64,000 bases of DNA, from contig NZ_CP107985.1 of NCBI RefSeq assembly GCF_036108815.1, forward strand, positions 2,046,001-2,110,000. The letters are read 5' to 3'. This document shows positions 32,616-40,820 of the stretch, one piece after another (the first letter of the stretch is position 1; every line of letters begins with the position of its first letter). This stretch comes from Streptomyces sp. NBC_00353 (GTDB lineage: Bacteria > Actinomycetota > Actinomycetes > Streptomycetales > Streptomycetaceae). Made by a program: the position numbers and the translations under genes. Below the pieces are notes generated by a model. The model did no database searches. It worked only from the letters and a program-made list of their open reading frames with translations, and had not been told where the DNA came from.

Positions 32616-33511
32616 GCCTCGCGCCCCGGGCGGTGCTCGTGCACCGGACGACCGAGTACGAGGAGCTGCTCGCCCGACACGGCACGCATGGCCAGGCGGA
32701 GTTCTTCCTGTCCTCCCGGGGCCGGTCCATCCAGGAGGTGGCGCGGCGGCACGCGCGGGCCCGGCAGGCGCTCGCCGATGTGGCGGCAGCCGTACCGCTG
32801 CAGTGGCGCCAGTCCCGGGTGGAGCGCGCGGATCTCGACCGCTTCCTCTTCGGGCCCGAGGATGTGGTGGTCGTCGTCGGGCAGGACGGGCTGGTCGCCA
32901 ACGTCGCCAAATACCTTTCGGGCCAGCCCGTTGTGGGCATCGACACCGACCCCGGCCGCAACCCGGGTGTGCTGGTGCGCCACCGTCCCGGCGATGCGGC
33001 CGCCCTGTTCCGGGCGGCCGCGTCCCCCGGCGGCACGACGGACGATCTCACCATGGTCGAGGCCGTCGCCGACGACACCCAGCACCTCCTCGCACTCAAT
33101 GAGATCTATCTGGGCCCGCCAGGTCACCAGACGGCCCGGTACCGGCTCGGCCCCGACGCCGAGGGCTCCCCCGCCGAACCGCAGGCGTCCTCCGGCGTCC
33201 TGGTCGGCACCGGCACCGGCTCCACCGGCTGGTTGCGCTCGCTCTGGCAGGAGCGCGGGAGCGCTCTGACGCTGCCCGGCCCGACCGACCCCCGACTGGT
33301 CTGGTTCGTACGCGAGGCCTGGCCGTCGCCCACGACCGGCACCTCGCTGGTGGCGGGCGAACTCGGACACGACCAGCGTCTGCGTCTCACCGTCGAGTCC
33401 GACCGGGTGGCGGTCTTCGGCGACGGAATGGAGGGCGACGCACTGGAACTGACATGGGGTCAGACCGTGCGCATCGGAATCTCGGCGACATCTCTGCGGC
33501 TGACCGTATGA
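32612..33511 (+). CDS. Divergent NAD-kinase-fold protein coupled to the SPFH gene
   Basis: 299 residues, GTG start inside the SPFH stop codon. The C-terminal half matches the ATP-NAD kinase fold: VVVVVGQDGLVANVAKYLSG in place of the GGDGT motif, PVVGIDTDPGRN (usual GINxG), LALNEIYLG (usual LND/NE), and GVLVGTGTGSTGWL in place of TPTGSTAY, plus a final beta-sandwich-like end. The first Gly of GGDG is Gln and the Thr is Leu, so kinase activity may be altered or lost. The N-terminal third (VHRTTEYEELLARHGTHGQA) is unusual for NAD kinases. Likely cytosolic partner of the SPFH scaffold. Confidence 0.75.
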   Translation: MSLAPRAVLVHRTTEYEELLARHGTHGQAEFFLSSRGRSIQEVARRHARARQALADVAAAVPLQWRQSRVERADLDRFLFGPEDVVVVVGQDGLVANVAKYLSGQPVVGIDTDPGRNPGVLVRHRPGDAAALFRAAASPGGTTDDLTMVEAVADDTQHLLALNEIYLGPPGHQTARYRLGPDAEGSPAEPQASSGVLVGTGTGSTGWLRSLWQERGSALTLPGPTDPRLVWFVREAWPSPTTGTSLVAGELGHDQRLRLTVESDRVAVFGDGMEGDALELTWGQTVRIGISATSLRLTV

Positions 33512-33763
33512 GCAGCCGTCGCGGGGCGGGCGGACAAGGGCCGCCGGGTCCTGGCCACATCCCGGTCAATGCCTCGATCGAGTGACTTCCCACCGCACGG
33601 GTGAATCGAACGTCCGATTACGACCGCTCGCCCAGCCGTACTCCGGAACACGCCTCCAACTCGAACATCAGGCCGACGATTCGCTCTCGTCCCTCCGTGA
33701 CGACCTCGTGATCAGCTGCGTTCTCCGGTCGCTCGTCCCGATCGAAGCGACTCAGGAGGAACA

Positions 33764-33907
33764 ATGAATTCCGTACGCGCCCTTCAGCGTGTTCATCTCA
33801 TGTTCGATCCGCTTCCGGTGCCTCCCCTGCTTCCCCGGCATCGGGTTGACGCTGCATCAGTTCCACGCCTGACCCTGGCCGGCCCGGTCTCGGGGTGGTG
33901 GGCATGA
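33764..33907 (+). CDS. Candidate 47-aa leader or small peptide before the ABC transporter
   Basis: ATG at 33764 with a near-perfect AGGAGGAACA ribosome-binding site. The 47-codon frame reads MNSVRALQRVHLMFDPLPVP, then PLLPRHRVDAASVPRLTLAG and PVSGWWA. Its stop overlaps the ABC-transporter start codon as ATGA, so translation of the two is coupled. Upstream, a 61-codon frame (33582-33767) ends in the same ATGA fashion at this start. I recognise no family. It may be a translational leader, or a precursor peptide exported by the transporter; composition (Pro/Leu-rich, ending GWWA) is not that of a known RiPP class. Confidence 0.35.
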   Translation: MNSVRALQRVHLMFDPLPVPPLLPRHRVDAASVPRLTLAGPVSGWWA

Positions 33908-35829
33908 GCCTGGAGAAGCCGCTGCCGACCGGTCCCACCGCCGCCGTCCCGCACCAGGAGGGCAGGACGAAGCCCGGTGCACCACGGCCCGCCGCACCCC
34001 CGGAACTGAGTTTCACCGGACGGGTGCACGCCAACGCGATGCAGGACGCGACCCTGTGGGACATGGCGCGCCGTATCCCGGCCGCGCTCGGCCGTACGTT
34101 TCGGCTGGCCTGGTCGGTCGACCGGCACATGGTGGTGACCGTGCTGCTCTGCCAACTGCTCTCCGGCGTCGGAACGGCCGTGATGCTCGCCTCGGTGGCG
34201 GACGCGATGGGGCCGCTGTTCGGCTCGGCGGACGCCGCGGCCGGTCTTCACCGCGCGTGGCCCGCGCTGACGGTCGCGGGCGTCGCGCTCGGGGTCGGCT
34301 CGACGGCCTGGCTGGTGGCCGACTGGGCGACGCGCCGGCTCAATCCGCAGGTGGCGTCGGCCGCCGATCTGACCATGGTGGACACGCATATGCGGGTCGA
34401 GCTGTCCGCGTACGACCAGGAGGGGTTCACCGACCGCAGCCAGGCCGCGGAGATCGGAGCGATGCGGGCGGTCGATCTCGCGGAGGACGCCAAGAGCATG
34501 ACCAACGGGCTCGTCCAGCTCGTGACCGCCGCTTCCGTACTGACCGTGCTGCACCCCCTGCTGCTCGTGGTCCTGCTGCTCTCCGTCGTCCCGCGTGGTC
34601 TCGGCGGGGTGATCGCCGCCAGGATCGACTACCGGGTGTTCGACGCGTCGGTCTCGGCACGCAACACGAGGGGCATGATGCGCTGGTTCCTGACGACACC
34701 GACGCTCGCCGACGAACTGCGCGCCAACACCATGCGCCCCTACCTGCATTTCTGGTATCGCACGATGTGCGACCGGGTCGAGGGTCGGGCGCTGGCCGCG
34801 GCGCCGCTGTATCTCCGGGTCAATGCCGTCGCCGCCGCACTGAGCGGGGTGTTCACCGTCGGGATGTGGGCCTCGCTGGCCGGGCTGGTCGTGTCCGGGC
34901 GGATGACTCTGGCGATCGCCGGCACGGCCGTCATGGCCTCGCAGACCGCAGGTCGTTCGCTCAACTCCGTGATCCGGTACGGCGCTGCCATGTTCCACCA
35001 CGGTCTCTACCTCGACGACTACCACCGCTTTCTCGCCCGGGCCCGCGATCTAACCACCCACCGGGGCACGGCCGTACCGCAGGCCCCGAGCGAGATCCGG
35101 CTGACCGGGGCCGGATTCAGCTACCCGAAGAAGGACACCCCGGCGCTGCACCCGGTGTCGCTCACCCTGCGCCGGGGCGAGGTCGTCGCGCTGGTCGGCG
35201 AGAACGGGGCGGGCAAGTCCACCCTGGTACGCCTGCTGACCGGGCTGACCCTGCCCACCAGCGGCACCGTGCACTGGGACGACACCGACCTGGCGACGGC
35301 GGACGCCGAAGCGGTGTGGCAGCACGTGGGGCTCGTACCGCAGCAGAGCGGTCACTGGCCGCTGGCCGCGCGCGAGAACATCGACCTGGGCCAGCCCCGG
35401 GAGCACGGCGACGACTTGGTGTGGGAGGCGGCGGCGCGTGTCGGCATGGACGAGCCGATCCAGGGCCTTCCCGACGGGATGGACACGCTGCTCGCCCGTT
35501 CCCTGTGGGGCGGACACGAGCTGTCCGGTGGCCAGTGGCAGCGCCTCGCCTGCGCACGGGCCATGTACCGCGGGCCCGGCTTCCTCATTCTGGACGAGCC
35601 CACCAGCGAGATGGACGCCCGGGGCGAGCACCAGATCTTCACGGCGCTGCGGGAGATGGCCCCGGGCCGGATCACCCTGGTCGTCACGCACCGCCTCGAC
35701 AATGTGAGGATGGCCGACCGGATTCTCGTCCTCGACCGGGGCCGGATCCGGGAAGAAGGGACTTTCGACCAACTGGCTTACGGCGACGGCCTCTTCGCCG
35801 AGCTGTACGCCCTGTCGCAGGACCGCTGA
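33904..35829 (+). CDS. ABC exporter, fused membrane and ATPase domains
   Basis: 641 residues. An N-terminal tail of about 60 residues, then a six-helix membrane domain (HMVVTVLLCQLLSGVGTAVM, LLLVVLLLSVVPRGLGGVIA, WASLAGLVVSGRMTLAIAGT), then an ATPase with VALVGENGAGKSTLVRLLTG (Walker A), QHVGLVPQQSG (Q-loop), HELSGGQWQRLACARAM (signature), LILDEPTSEMD (Walker B) and VTHRL (H-loop). It is a half-transporter that should form a homodimer. The type is common in Streptomyces; the substrate is unknown. The start is coupled to the 47-aa ORF, and a strong terminator and a Nudix gene follow. Confidence 0.88.
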   Translation: MSLEKPLPTGPTAAVPHQEGRTKPGAPRPAAPPELSFTGRVHANAMQDATLWDMARRIPAALGRTFRLAWSVDRHMVVTVLLCQLLSGVGTAVMLASVADAMGPLFGSADAAAGLHRAWPALTVAGVALGVGSTAWLVADWATRRLNPQVASAADLTMVDTHMRVELSAYDQEGFTDRSQAAEIGAMRAVDLAEDAKSMTNGLVQLVTAASVLTVLHPLLLVVLLLSVVPRGLGGVIAARIDYRVFDASVSARNTRGMMRWFLTTPTLADELRANTMRPYLHFWYRTMCDRVEGRALAAAPLYLRVNAVAAALSGVFTVGMWASLAGLVVSGRMTLAIAGTAVMASQTAGRSLNSVIRYGAAMFHHGLYLDDYHRFLARARDLTTHRGTAVPQAPSEIRLTGAGFSYPKKDTPALHPVSLTLRRGEVVALVGENGAGKSTLVRLLTGLTLPTSGTVHWDDTDLATADAEAVWQHVGLVPQQSGHWPLAARENIDLGQPREHGDDLVWEAAARVGMDEPIQGLPDGMDTLLARSLWGGHELSGGQWQRLACARAMYRGPGFLILDEPTSEMDARGEHQIFTALREMAPGRITLVVTHRLDNVRMADRILVLDRGRIREEGTFDQLAYGDGLFAELYALSQDR

Positions 35830-35861
35830 ACCGACGACCGCACCGACCGACGACCGCACAG

Positions 35862-35900
35862 GGGATCGTCGCGCCCGCTCGCACCGGGCGCGACGATCCC
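35862..35900 (+). terminator. Strong hairpin after the ABC exporter
   Basis: GGGATCGTCGCGCCCG, 7-nt loop, exact 16-nt complement, 32 bp past the stop and just before the ribosome-binding site of the Nudix gene; may act as an attenuator for the latter. Confidence 0.75.
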
Positions 35901-35917
35901 GGCCATCGAGGAGCACC

Positions 35918-36424
35918 ATGGATTCCCGACCCACCGAGAGCCCCACACGCAACACCCGTCCGCCCGTCGCCCAAGCGGCGCTCGGCGTGGGCGTCGTCGT
36001 GCAGGACGAGCGGGGACGCATCCTGCTCGGCAGACACCACGGCGGTACCTGGGAACTGCCGGGCGGCAAGGTCGACCCGACGAACGAGTCGATCGCCGCG
36101 GCTGCCGTGCGTGAGCTCCGCGAGGAGACCGGACTGGACGTCACCGAGGACCGGGTGACGGTCTTCGCCATGCTTCACGACGTGGTCGGCGGTATCAACC
36201 GCGTGACCATGGCGGCCGTCGTGACCGTGCGGGCGGAGAACCCGCAGGTCACCGAACCCCATCTGATCAGCACCTGGCAGTGGACCGGCCTCGACGACCT
36301 GCCGGAGCCGCTCTTCGATCCTTCGGCCCAGATCCTCGCCGCCTGGCGCCCGGAACTGCCCGTCGAGCATCCCCCCGCCCACTGTCTGAAGGTCGTGGCC
36401 GCCCCTGCCGGAGGCGACTCTTAA
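35918..36424 (+). CDS. Nudix hydrolase
   Basis: 168 residues. The Nudix box reads GGKVDPTNESIAAAAVRELR followed by EETGLDV: the metal-binding REXXEEXGU core is intact, but the first part has one residue more than the canonical GX5E spacing. The fold flanks are normal (AALGVGVVVQDERGRILLGR, HHGGTWELPGGK). Nudix enzymes split nucleoside diphosphates linked to another moiety, often house-cleaning or regulatory. The GAGGAG before ATG 35918 lies right after the terminator hairpin. Same direction as the ABC exporter; a functional link is not shown. Confidence 0.88.
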   Translation: MDSRPTESPTRNTRPPVAQAALGVGVVVQDERGRILLGRHHGGTWELPGGKVDPTNESIAAAAVRELREETGLDVTEDRVTVFAMLHDVVGGINRVTMAAVVTVRAENPQVTEPHLISTWQWTGLDDLPEPLFDPSAQILAAWRPELPVEHPPAHCLKVVAAPAGGDS

Positions 36425-36479
36425 CCTAGGACAATTAATCGTTTGCCTAGGGCTCATAGGCATCGTTAGCGTCCTCGGC

Positions 36480-36977
36480 ATGAAGGCCGTGAGTGAGCAG
36501 GACATCCGCGCATCGTTCGTCAATTGCTCGAAGGGGGAAGCCAAGCGTCTGCCGATGCCGCGGGATCTTGCCGAGCAGCCCTGGGACGACCTGGATTTCC
36601 TGGGCTGGCGCGATCTCGCCGAACCGGGGCGCAGCTATATCGTCACCGAGCACGACGGCGAGCTGATCGGCATCACCCTCCGGTTCCCCTCCCAGCAGCG
36701 GGGTTTTCTCCACCGCAGCATGTGTTCGCTCTGCCTGACCACACACCCGGGGAGCGGGGTGTCGCTGATGACCGCCCGCAAGACGGGCCCGGCGGGACGG
36801 GAGGGGAATTCGGTCGGCGTGTACATCTGCACCGACCTCGCCTGCTCGCTATATGTCCGCGGCAGAAGGGTCCCGGCCTCCGGCGGGCGCTTCAAGGAGT
36901 CACTGACCCTGGAGGAGCAGGTGGCGCGCACCCGGACCAACCTTGCCGCGTTCCTGCGCACGCTGTACGTGGCCTGA
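36480..36977 (+). CDS. FBP-domain (EF-G-binding, FusB-like) zinc protein
   Basis: 165 residues. Contains the treble-clef zinc finger of FBP proteins: HRSMCSLCLTTHPGSGVSLM (Cys-x2-Cys) and VGVYICTDLACSLYVRGRR (Cys-x4-Cys), with the N-terminal helical part VSEQDIRASFVNCSKGEAKR and LPMPRDL. FusB-type proteins bind translation elongation factor G and free it from stalled ribosomes, giving fusidic-acid resistance in staphylococci; actinobacterial members are usually of unknown role. No good ribosome-binding site precedes the ATG, and a promoter-like TTGCCT-N17-TTAGCG ends a few bases before it, so a leaderless mRNA is possible. Followed by a strong terminator. Confidence 0.82.
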   Translation: MKAVSEQDIRASFVNCSKGEAKRLPMPRDLAEQPWDDLDFLGWRDLAEPGRSYIVTEHDGELIGITLRFPSQQRGFLHRSMCSLCLTTHPGSGVSLMTARKTGPAGREGNSVGVYICTDLACSLYVRGRRVPASGGRFKESLTLEEQVARTRTNLAAFLRTLYVA

Positions 36978-36984
36978 CCGGCTT

Positions 36985-37034
36985 GCCGCAGATCGAGGGC
37001 CGTACCGGATCCGGCACGGGCCCTGATCTGCGGC
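36985..37034 (+). terminator. Long hairpin after the FBP gene
   Basis: GCCGCAGATC...GATCTGCGGC with a further AGGGCCGT...ACGGGCCCT pairing inside (one bulged base), starting 8 bp after the stop. Confidence 0.75.
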
Positions 37035-37155
37035 TCCCCTGAGTCGGCGCGACCGGATTCCGGGCACCGCCGCAGCGAGGGCAACGGCGTACGTCAGTCC
37101 CCGCAGAGGGTGGCTGCAGAAGGAGTCGGCGGACGCCCCTTCACCCCCGGACGAT

Positions 37156-37181
37156 CGTATTGAACGCAGACGCTCGATACG
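37156..37181. promoter_or_regulatory. Candidate operator of the sugar regulator gene
   Basis: CGTATTGAACG-N4-CGCTCGATACG, 9 of 11 arm bases matching, 75 bp before the regulator ATG. Its left side GATCGTATTGAACG resembles GATCGTTTTGATTG at 38360-38373 in front of the importer operon. Confidence 0.45.
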
Positions 37182-37255
37182 CTATTGGGCGTACAGTGAC
37201 CTGCGAGGAGTCACTCTCCGCGTCTGTCCGTCCAGCCTTGCCACAGGGGGAGCCC

Positions 37256-38350
37256 ATGCGACTGCATGTCGACCAGCGCCACGAGCGGGTGCTCGAGCTC
37301 GTCAGGGAGCGCGGCAGCCTCCGGGTCGCCGAGCTCGCGTCCGAACTCGGCGTCTCAGCAGTCACGTTGAGGCGCGATGTGGAGGCGCTGGCGGCTCAGG
37401 GGAGGGTGCAGCGGCTGCACGGGGCCGTGGTGTGGCCTGGTGGGCAGGCCTCGGAGGTGCCGGTACAGGCGCCGGCGACCGAGGGCGCCGTGATCGGAAT
37501 GATCGTGCCGACCACCAACTTCATCTTCGCCGACATCGTGCGCGGGGCGCGCGAGACCGTGGAGGCCCAGGGCGGCCGCCTGGTGCTCGGGATGTCCGGC
37601 TATGTCGACACGGAGGACCCCGTACAGGCGGAACATCTGCTGGCGGGAGGGGCCGAGGGGCTGTTGATCGCGCCCAGTTGGTTCGGCGGAGTACCCGCCG
37701 ACGGCCAGGAGAAATGGCTGCTGGAATGCCCGGTTCCGGCCGTGCTCGTCGAGCGCACGGCACCGGCCGGCAATCCCGCCGCGGGGCTCGACCGCGTACG
37801 CACGGACCGGGCGCACGGCGCCGCGGTGGCGGTCGGTCACTTCGCGAAACTGGGGCACCGGGCGGTCGCGGCGGTGCTGCAGGAAGGACCGCATGCCGCG
37901 CAGATCACCGCGGGATATCTGGCCGCGGTGGAGTCGCTCGGGCTGACGCCCGTGCCGGGATCACCGGCGGTCAGGGGGCATGGCGAGTACGACGAGACAG
38001 TGCAGTACCTGGTCGATGCGGTCGAGAAACGGAATGTCACGGCAGCGCTCGTGCACAGCGACGAGGACGCGATCGTGCTGGTGCCCAGGCTGCAGGAGCG
38101 CGGCATCAATGTGCCGGCCGACCTGGCCCTCATCGCGTACGACGACGAGGTGGCGGGCCTCTCCGATGTACCGCTCACGGCCGTCGCGCCACCGAAGCGG
38201 GCGGTGGGCGAGCTGGCCGCGAAACTGCTGCTTCAGCGACTGGCGGAGCGCGCCTCGGGCCGGACTCCGACGCCGCGCCAGCACCTCGAGCTGCTGCCTG
38301 AGCTACGGGTACGGGCGTCGTGCGGGGCCGGCGAAGTGAGCACCAACTGA
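37256..38350 (+). CDS. Hybrid DeoR-HTH/LacI-type sugar-sensing regulator
   Basis: 364 residues. The N-terminal winged HTH is DeoR-like (RHERVLELVRERGSLRVAEL, ASELGVSAVTLRRDVEALAA, QGRVQRLHGAVV), while residues about 75-350 are a LacI/periplasmic-binding-protein sensor (VIGMIVPTTNFIFADIVRGA, RLVLGMSGYVDTEDPVQAEH, LIAYDDEVAGLSDVPLTAVA, EHLLAGGAEGLLIAP). Start ATG 37256 after AGGGGGAG. It stands 117 bp ahead of the sugar importer operon in the same direction and is very likely its regulator, with the imported sugar or a product as inducer. Candidate operators at 37156-37181 and 38349-38373. Confidence 0.88.
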   Translation: MRLHVDQRHERVLELVRERGSLRVAELASELGVSAVTLRRDVEALAAQGRVQRLHGAVVWPGGQASEVPVQAPATEGAVIGMIVPTTNFIFADIVRGARETVEAQGGRLVLGMSGYVDTEDPVQAEHLLAGGAEGLLIAPSWFGGVPADGQEKWLLECPVPAVLVERTAPAGNPAAGLDRVRTDRAHGAAVAVGHFAKLGHRAVAAVLQEGPHAAQITAGYLAAVESLGLTPVPGSPAVRGHGEYDETVQYLVDAVEKRNVTAALVHSDEDAIVLVPRLQERGINVPADLALIAYDDEVAGLSDVPLTAVAPPKRAVGELAAKLLLQRLAERASGRTPTPRQHLELLPELRVRASCGAGEVSTN

Positions 38351-38373
38351 TCGTGATTCGATCGTTTTGATTG
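38349..38373. promoter_or_regulatory. Candidate operator upstream of the sugar importer
   Basis: GATCGTGATTCGATCG immediately followed by GATCGTTTTGATTG, overlapping the end of the regulator gene and about 95 bp before the lipoprotein start. The core GATCGTNNTGA recurs at 37154 and 53416. Confidence 0.45.
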
Positions 38374-38467
38374 TTGTGTGCGTTCGCTCTTGACTGTGAT
38401 CGGCATCGCGCAAATGATGTCCCTCGTTCGCCTCTCTTCCCGTACGAGGTCCCGTAGGAGCCGTGCA

Positions 38468-39775
38468 ATGCCGCGCACTTCACGTTCGTTCCGTATAGCC
38501 GCCGTCTCTTCCGTCGCCGCTCTGGGGCTGCTCGCCACTGCCTGCGGCGGCGACGGCGGCTCGACCGACGCCAAGTCGAACGGCAAGCCGGTCACCATCA
38601 ACTACTGGACCTGGACGCTGGGCGCCAAGGCGACTGCCGACGAGTTCAACAGGACCCACAAGGACATCCAGGTCAAGTTCACCGAGATCCCGAGCTCGAC
38701 CGAGGGCTACAGCAAGCTGGCCAACACGGTGAAGGCGGGCAACGCCCCCGACGTCGCCACCATCGAGTACCAGATGGTCCCCGAGTTCGCGAGCCAGGGA
38801 AATCTGGTCGACCTCACCGACCTCGCGGGTGACACGGTCAAGGAGAAGTTTCCCGAGCCCATCCAGAACCTGGTGAACTTCGGCGGCAAGACCTGGACGG
38901 TCCCGTTCGACGCCGCACCGCAGCTGTACTACTACCGCACGGACCTGTTCAAGAAGTACGGCATCGAAGTCCCCAAGACCTGGGACGAGTTCAAGACCGC
39001 TGCCGCGAAGGTCAAGAAGAAGGACAAGAGCGTCCGACTGGCCTCGATGCCCAAGTCGGACCCGGGGCTGTTCGCCGCGCTGTCCTGGCAGGCCGGCGGC
39101 AAGTGGTTCTCCACCGAGGGTGACGCCTGGAAGCCCGCCGTAGACGACGCCGGCTCCAAGAAGGTCGCCACCTACTGGGACGGTCTGATCAAGGACGACC
39201 TGGTGCAGACCTTCACCGGCTGGAGCCCGGAGGAGACCAAGGCCCGGGTGGAGGGCAAGACGCTCAGCTTCCTCGGCGCCTCCTGGTCGGCGGGTGGCAT
39301 GAAGACCTCGCTGCCCGACCTCGCGGGCAAGTGGGCCGCCGCGCCCATGCCGAACTGGGGCACCCCCGCCATCGGCAACTACGGCGGCACCTCCTACGGC
39401 GTACTCAAGGGCAGCAAGCACACCGAGGCCGCCGCCGAGTTCATCAAGTGGGTCACCACCAACGGCGACGCCGTCAAGGCCCGCCTGAGCGACAAGAAGT
39501 CCCCCAGCAGCGCACTGCCGGCCAACCCGGAGATGCGTGAGGTCGCCGCGTCCCAGTTCGACACCGCGTACTTCAAGGGCCAGGACATCTACAAGCTCGC
39601 CTCCGAGCAGGTCGACACCATCGTCCCCGGCTGGACCTGGGGTCCGAACCAGATGGACGTCTACACGGCGGTGCAGGACGCATCCGCCAAGGGCGGCTTC
39701 GCAGCCGGCGTCGAGGCCGGCCAGCAGAAGGCGAAGTCGGGCATCGAGGACCGCGGGCTCAAGCTCGCCAAGTGA
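38468..39775 (+). CDS. ABC sugar importer, substrate-binding lipoprotein
   Basis: 435 residues. Lipoprotein signal MPRTSRSFRIAAVSSVAALG with lipobox LLATAC, then a family 1 sugar-binding fold (SBP_bac_1): NYWTWTLGAKATADEFNRTH, APDVATIEYQMVPEFASQGN, PQLYYYRTDLFKKYGIEVPK, TWDEFKTAAAKVKKK. Membrane-anchored on the outside, it captures an oligosaccharide for the two downstream permeases. AGGAG precedes ATG 38468; the longer frame to 38378 has no lipoprotein logic. No ATPase gene is in the cluster; Streptomyces sugar importers of this kind usually share the MsiK ATPase encoded elsewhere. A hairpin follows. Confidence 0.92.
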   Translation: MPRTSRSFRIAAVSSVAALGLLATACGGDGGSTDAKSNGKPVTINYWTWTLGAKATADEFNRTHKDIQVKFTEIPSSTEGYSKLANTVKAGNAPDVATIEYQMVPEFASQGNLVDLTDLAGDTVKEKFPEPIQNLVNFGGKTWTVPFDAAPQLYYYRTDLFKKYGIEVPKTWDEFKTAAAKVKKKDKSVRLASMPKSDPGLFAALSWQAGGKWFSTEGDAWKPAVDDAGSKKVATYWDGLIKDDLVQTFTGWSPEETKARVEGKTLSFLGASWSAGGMKTSLPDLAGKWAAAPMPNWGTPAIGNYGGTSYGVLKGSKHTEAAAEFIKWVTTNGDAVKARLSDKKSPSSALPANPEMREVAASQFDTAYFKGQDIYKLASEQVDTIVPGWTWGPNQMDVYTAVQDASAKGGFAAGVEAGQQKAKSGIEDRGLKLAK

Positions 39776-39780
39776 CCCGT

Positions 39781-39816
39781 CGGGGTCCGGCCGCGCCTGA
39801 CCGCGGCCGGACCCCG
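39781..39816 (+). terminator. Intra-operon hairpin between binding protein and permease
   Basis: CGGGGTCCGGCCGCG, 6-nt loop, exact 15-nt complement, 6 bp after the binding-protein stop. Such hairpins reduce read-through or stabilise the upstream mRNA so that the binding protein exceeds the permeases. Confidence 0.75.
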
Positions 39817-39860
39817 TCGACCACCCTCCCCCGCAGCGTCCATCCGCCAAGGAGCCCACC

Positions 39861-40820
39861 GTGGCAGCACCACTCGCCAAGGCCGTGCGCCCATCACGAG
39901 CCGGCACCCCCCGCGCGAGCGCGTCCCGGCTGAAGCGCAATCAGCGCGGAGCCGCGGCCCTGTTCATCGTTCCGTTCTTCGTGCTGTTCGCCGCCGTGAT
40001 GGCGGCTCCGATCATCTATGCCGTGTGGATGAGCCTGTTCCAGGAGCGCGCCTCCTCCGGGCTCGGATTCGGCGGCACCGAGCGGGCGTTCGCCGGCTTC
40101 GCCAACTTCACCAACGCCCTGTCCGACCAGGGCTTCCGCGAGTCCTTCCTGCACATCGCGGTCTACTGCGCGCTCTACATCCCGGTCATGATCGGTGCCG
40201 CGCTCGGACTGGCGCTGCTGGTGGACTCCGCGGTCGCCAGGGCCAGGAAGTTCTTCCAGCTGGCGCTCTTCCTGCCGCACGCCGTGCCGGGTCTGATCGC
40301 CTCGATCCTGTGGATCTATCTCTACACGCCCGGCCTCAGCCCGGTACTCGACTGGATCGGCGCCCTCGGCGGTTCGTGGAGCTTCTTCAGCGACGACCAT
40401 GTGCTCTCGTCCATGGTGAACCTCACCGCGTGGCAGTGGATCGGCTACAACATGGTGATCTTCTACGCGGCGCTGCAGGCCGTGCCGCGTGAGCTCGTCG
40501 AGGCCGCCGTCGTCGACGGCGCCGGAGCCATCCGTACCGCCCTGCAGATCAAGGTGCCGATGATCGCCTCCGCGGTCGTCATGACCGTGCTGTTCACCTG
40601 CGTCGGAGCGATCCAGCTCTTCACGGAGCCCAAGCTCTTCAACCAGCGGGGCACCGCGTCGGTGGACACCGAGTGGTCGCCGACCCTGTTCATCTGGAAG
40701 GCCGGCTTCGTCCAGCACGACTACGGACTCGCCGCCGCCGCTTCCCTGATGCTCGCCGCCCTCGGCGTGCTGCTCTCGTACGTCGTCACCAAGCTCGGAA
40801 ACCGGTGGAAGTCCGCATGA
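39861..40820 (+). CDS. ABC sugar importer permease 1 (MalF-like)
   Basis: 319 residues, GTG start after AAGGAG. Six membrane helices (ALFIVPFFVLFAAVMAAPII, IAVYCALYIPVMIGAALGLA, and others) and the cytoplasmic EAA loop ELVEAAVVDGAGAIRTALQI that contacts the ATPase. Overlaps the second permease gene by ATGA. Confidence 0.9.
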   Translation: MAAPLAKAVRPSRAGTPRASASRLKRNQRGAAALFIVPFFVLFAAVMAAPIIYAVWMSLFQERASSGLGFGGTERAFAGFANFTNALSDQGFRESFLHIAVYCALYIPVMIGAALGLALLVDSAVARARKFFQLALFLPHAVPGLIASILWIYLYTPGLSPVLDWIGALGGSWSFFSDDHVLSSMVNLTAWQWIGYNMVIFYAALQAVPRELVEAAVVDGAGAIRTALQIKVPMIASAVVMTVLFTCVGAIQLFTEPKLFNQRGTASVDTEWSPTLFIWKAGFVQHDYGLAAAASLMLAALGVLLSYVVTKLGNRWKSA

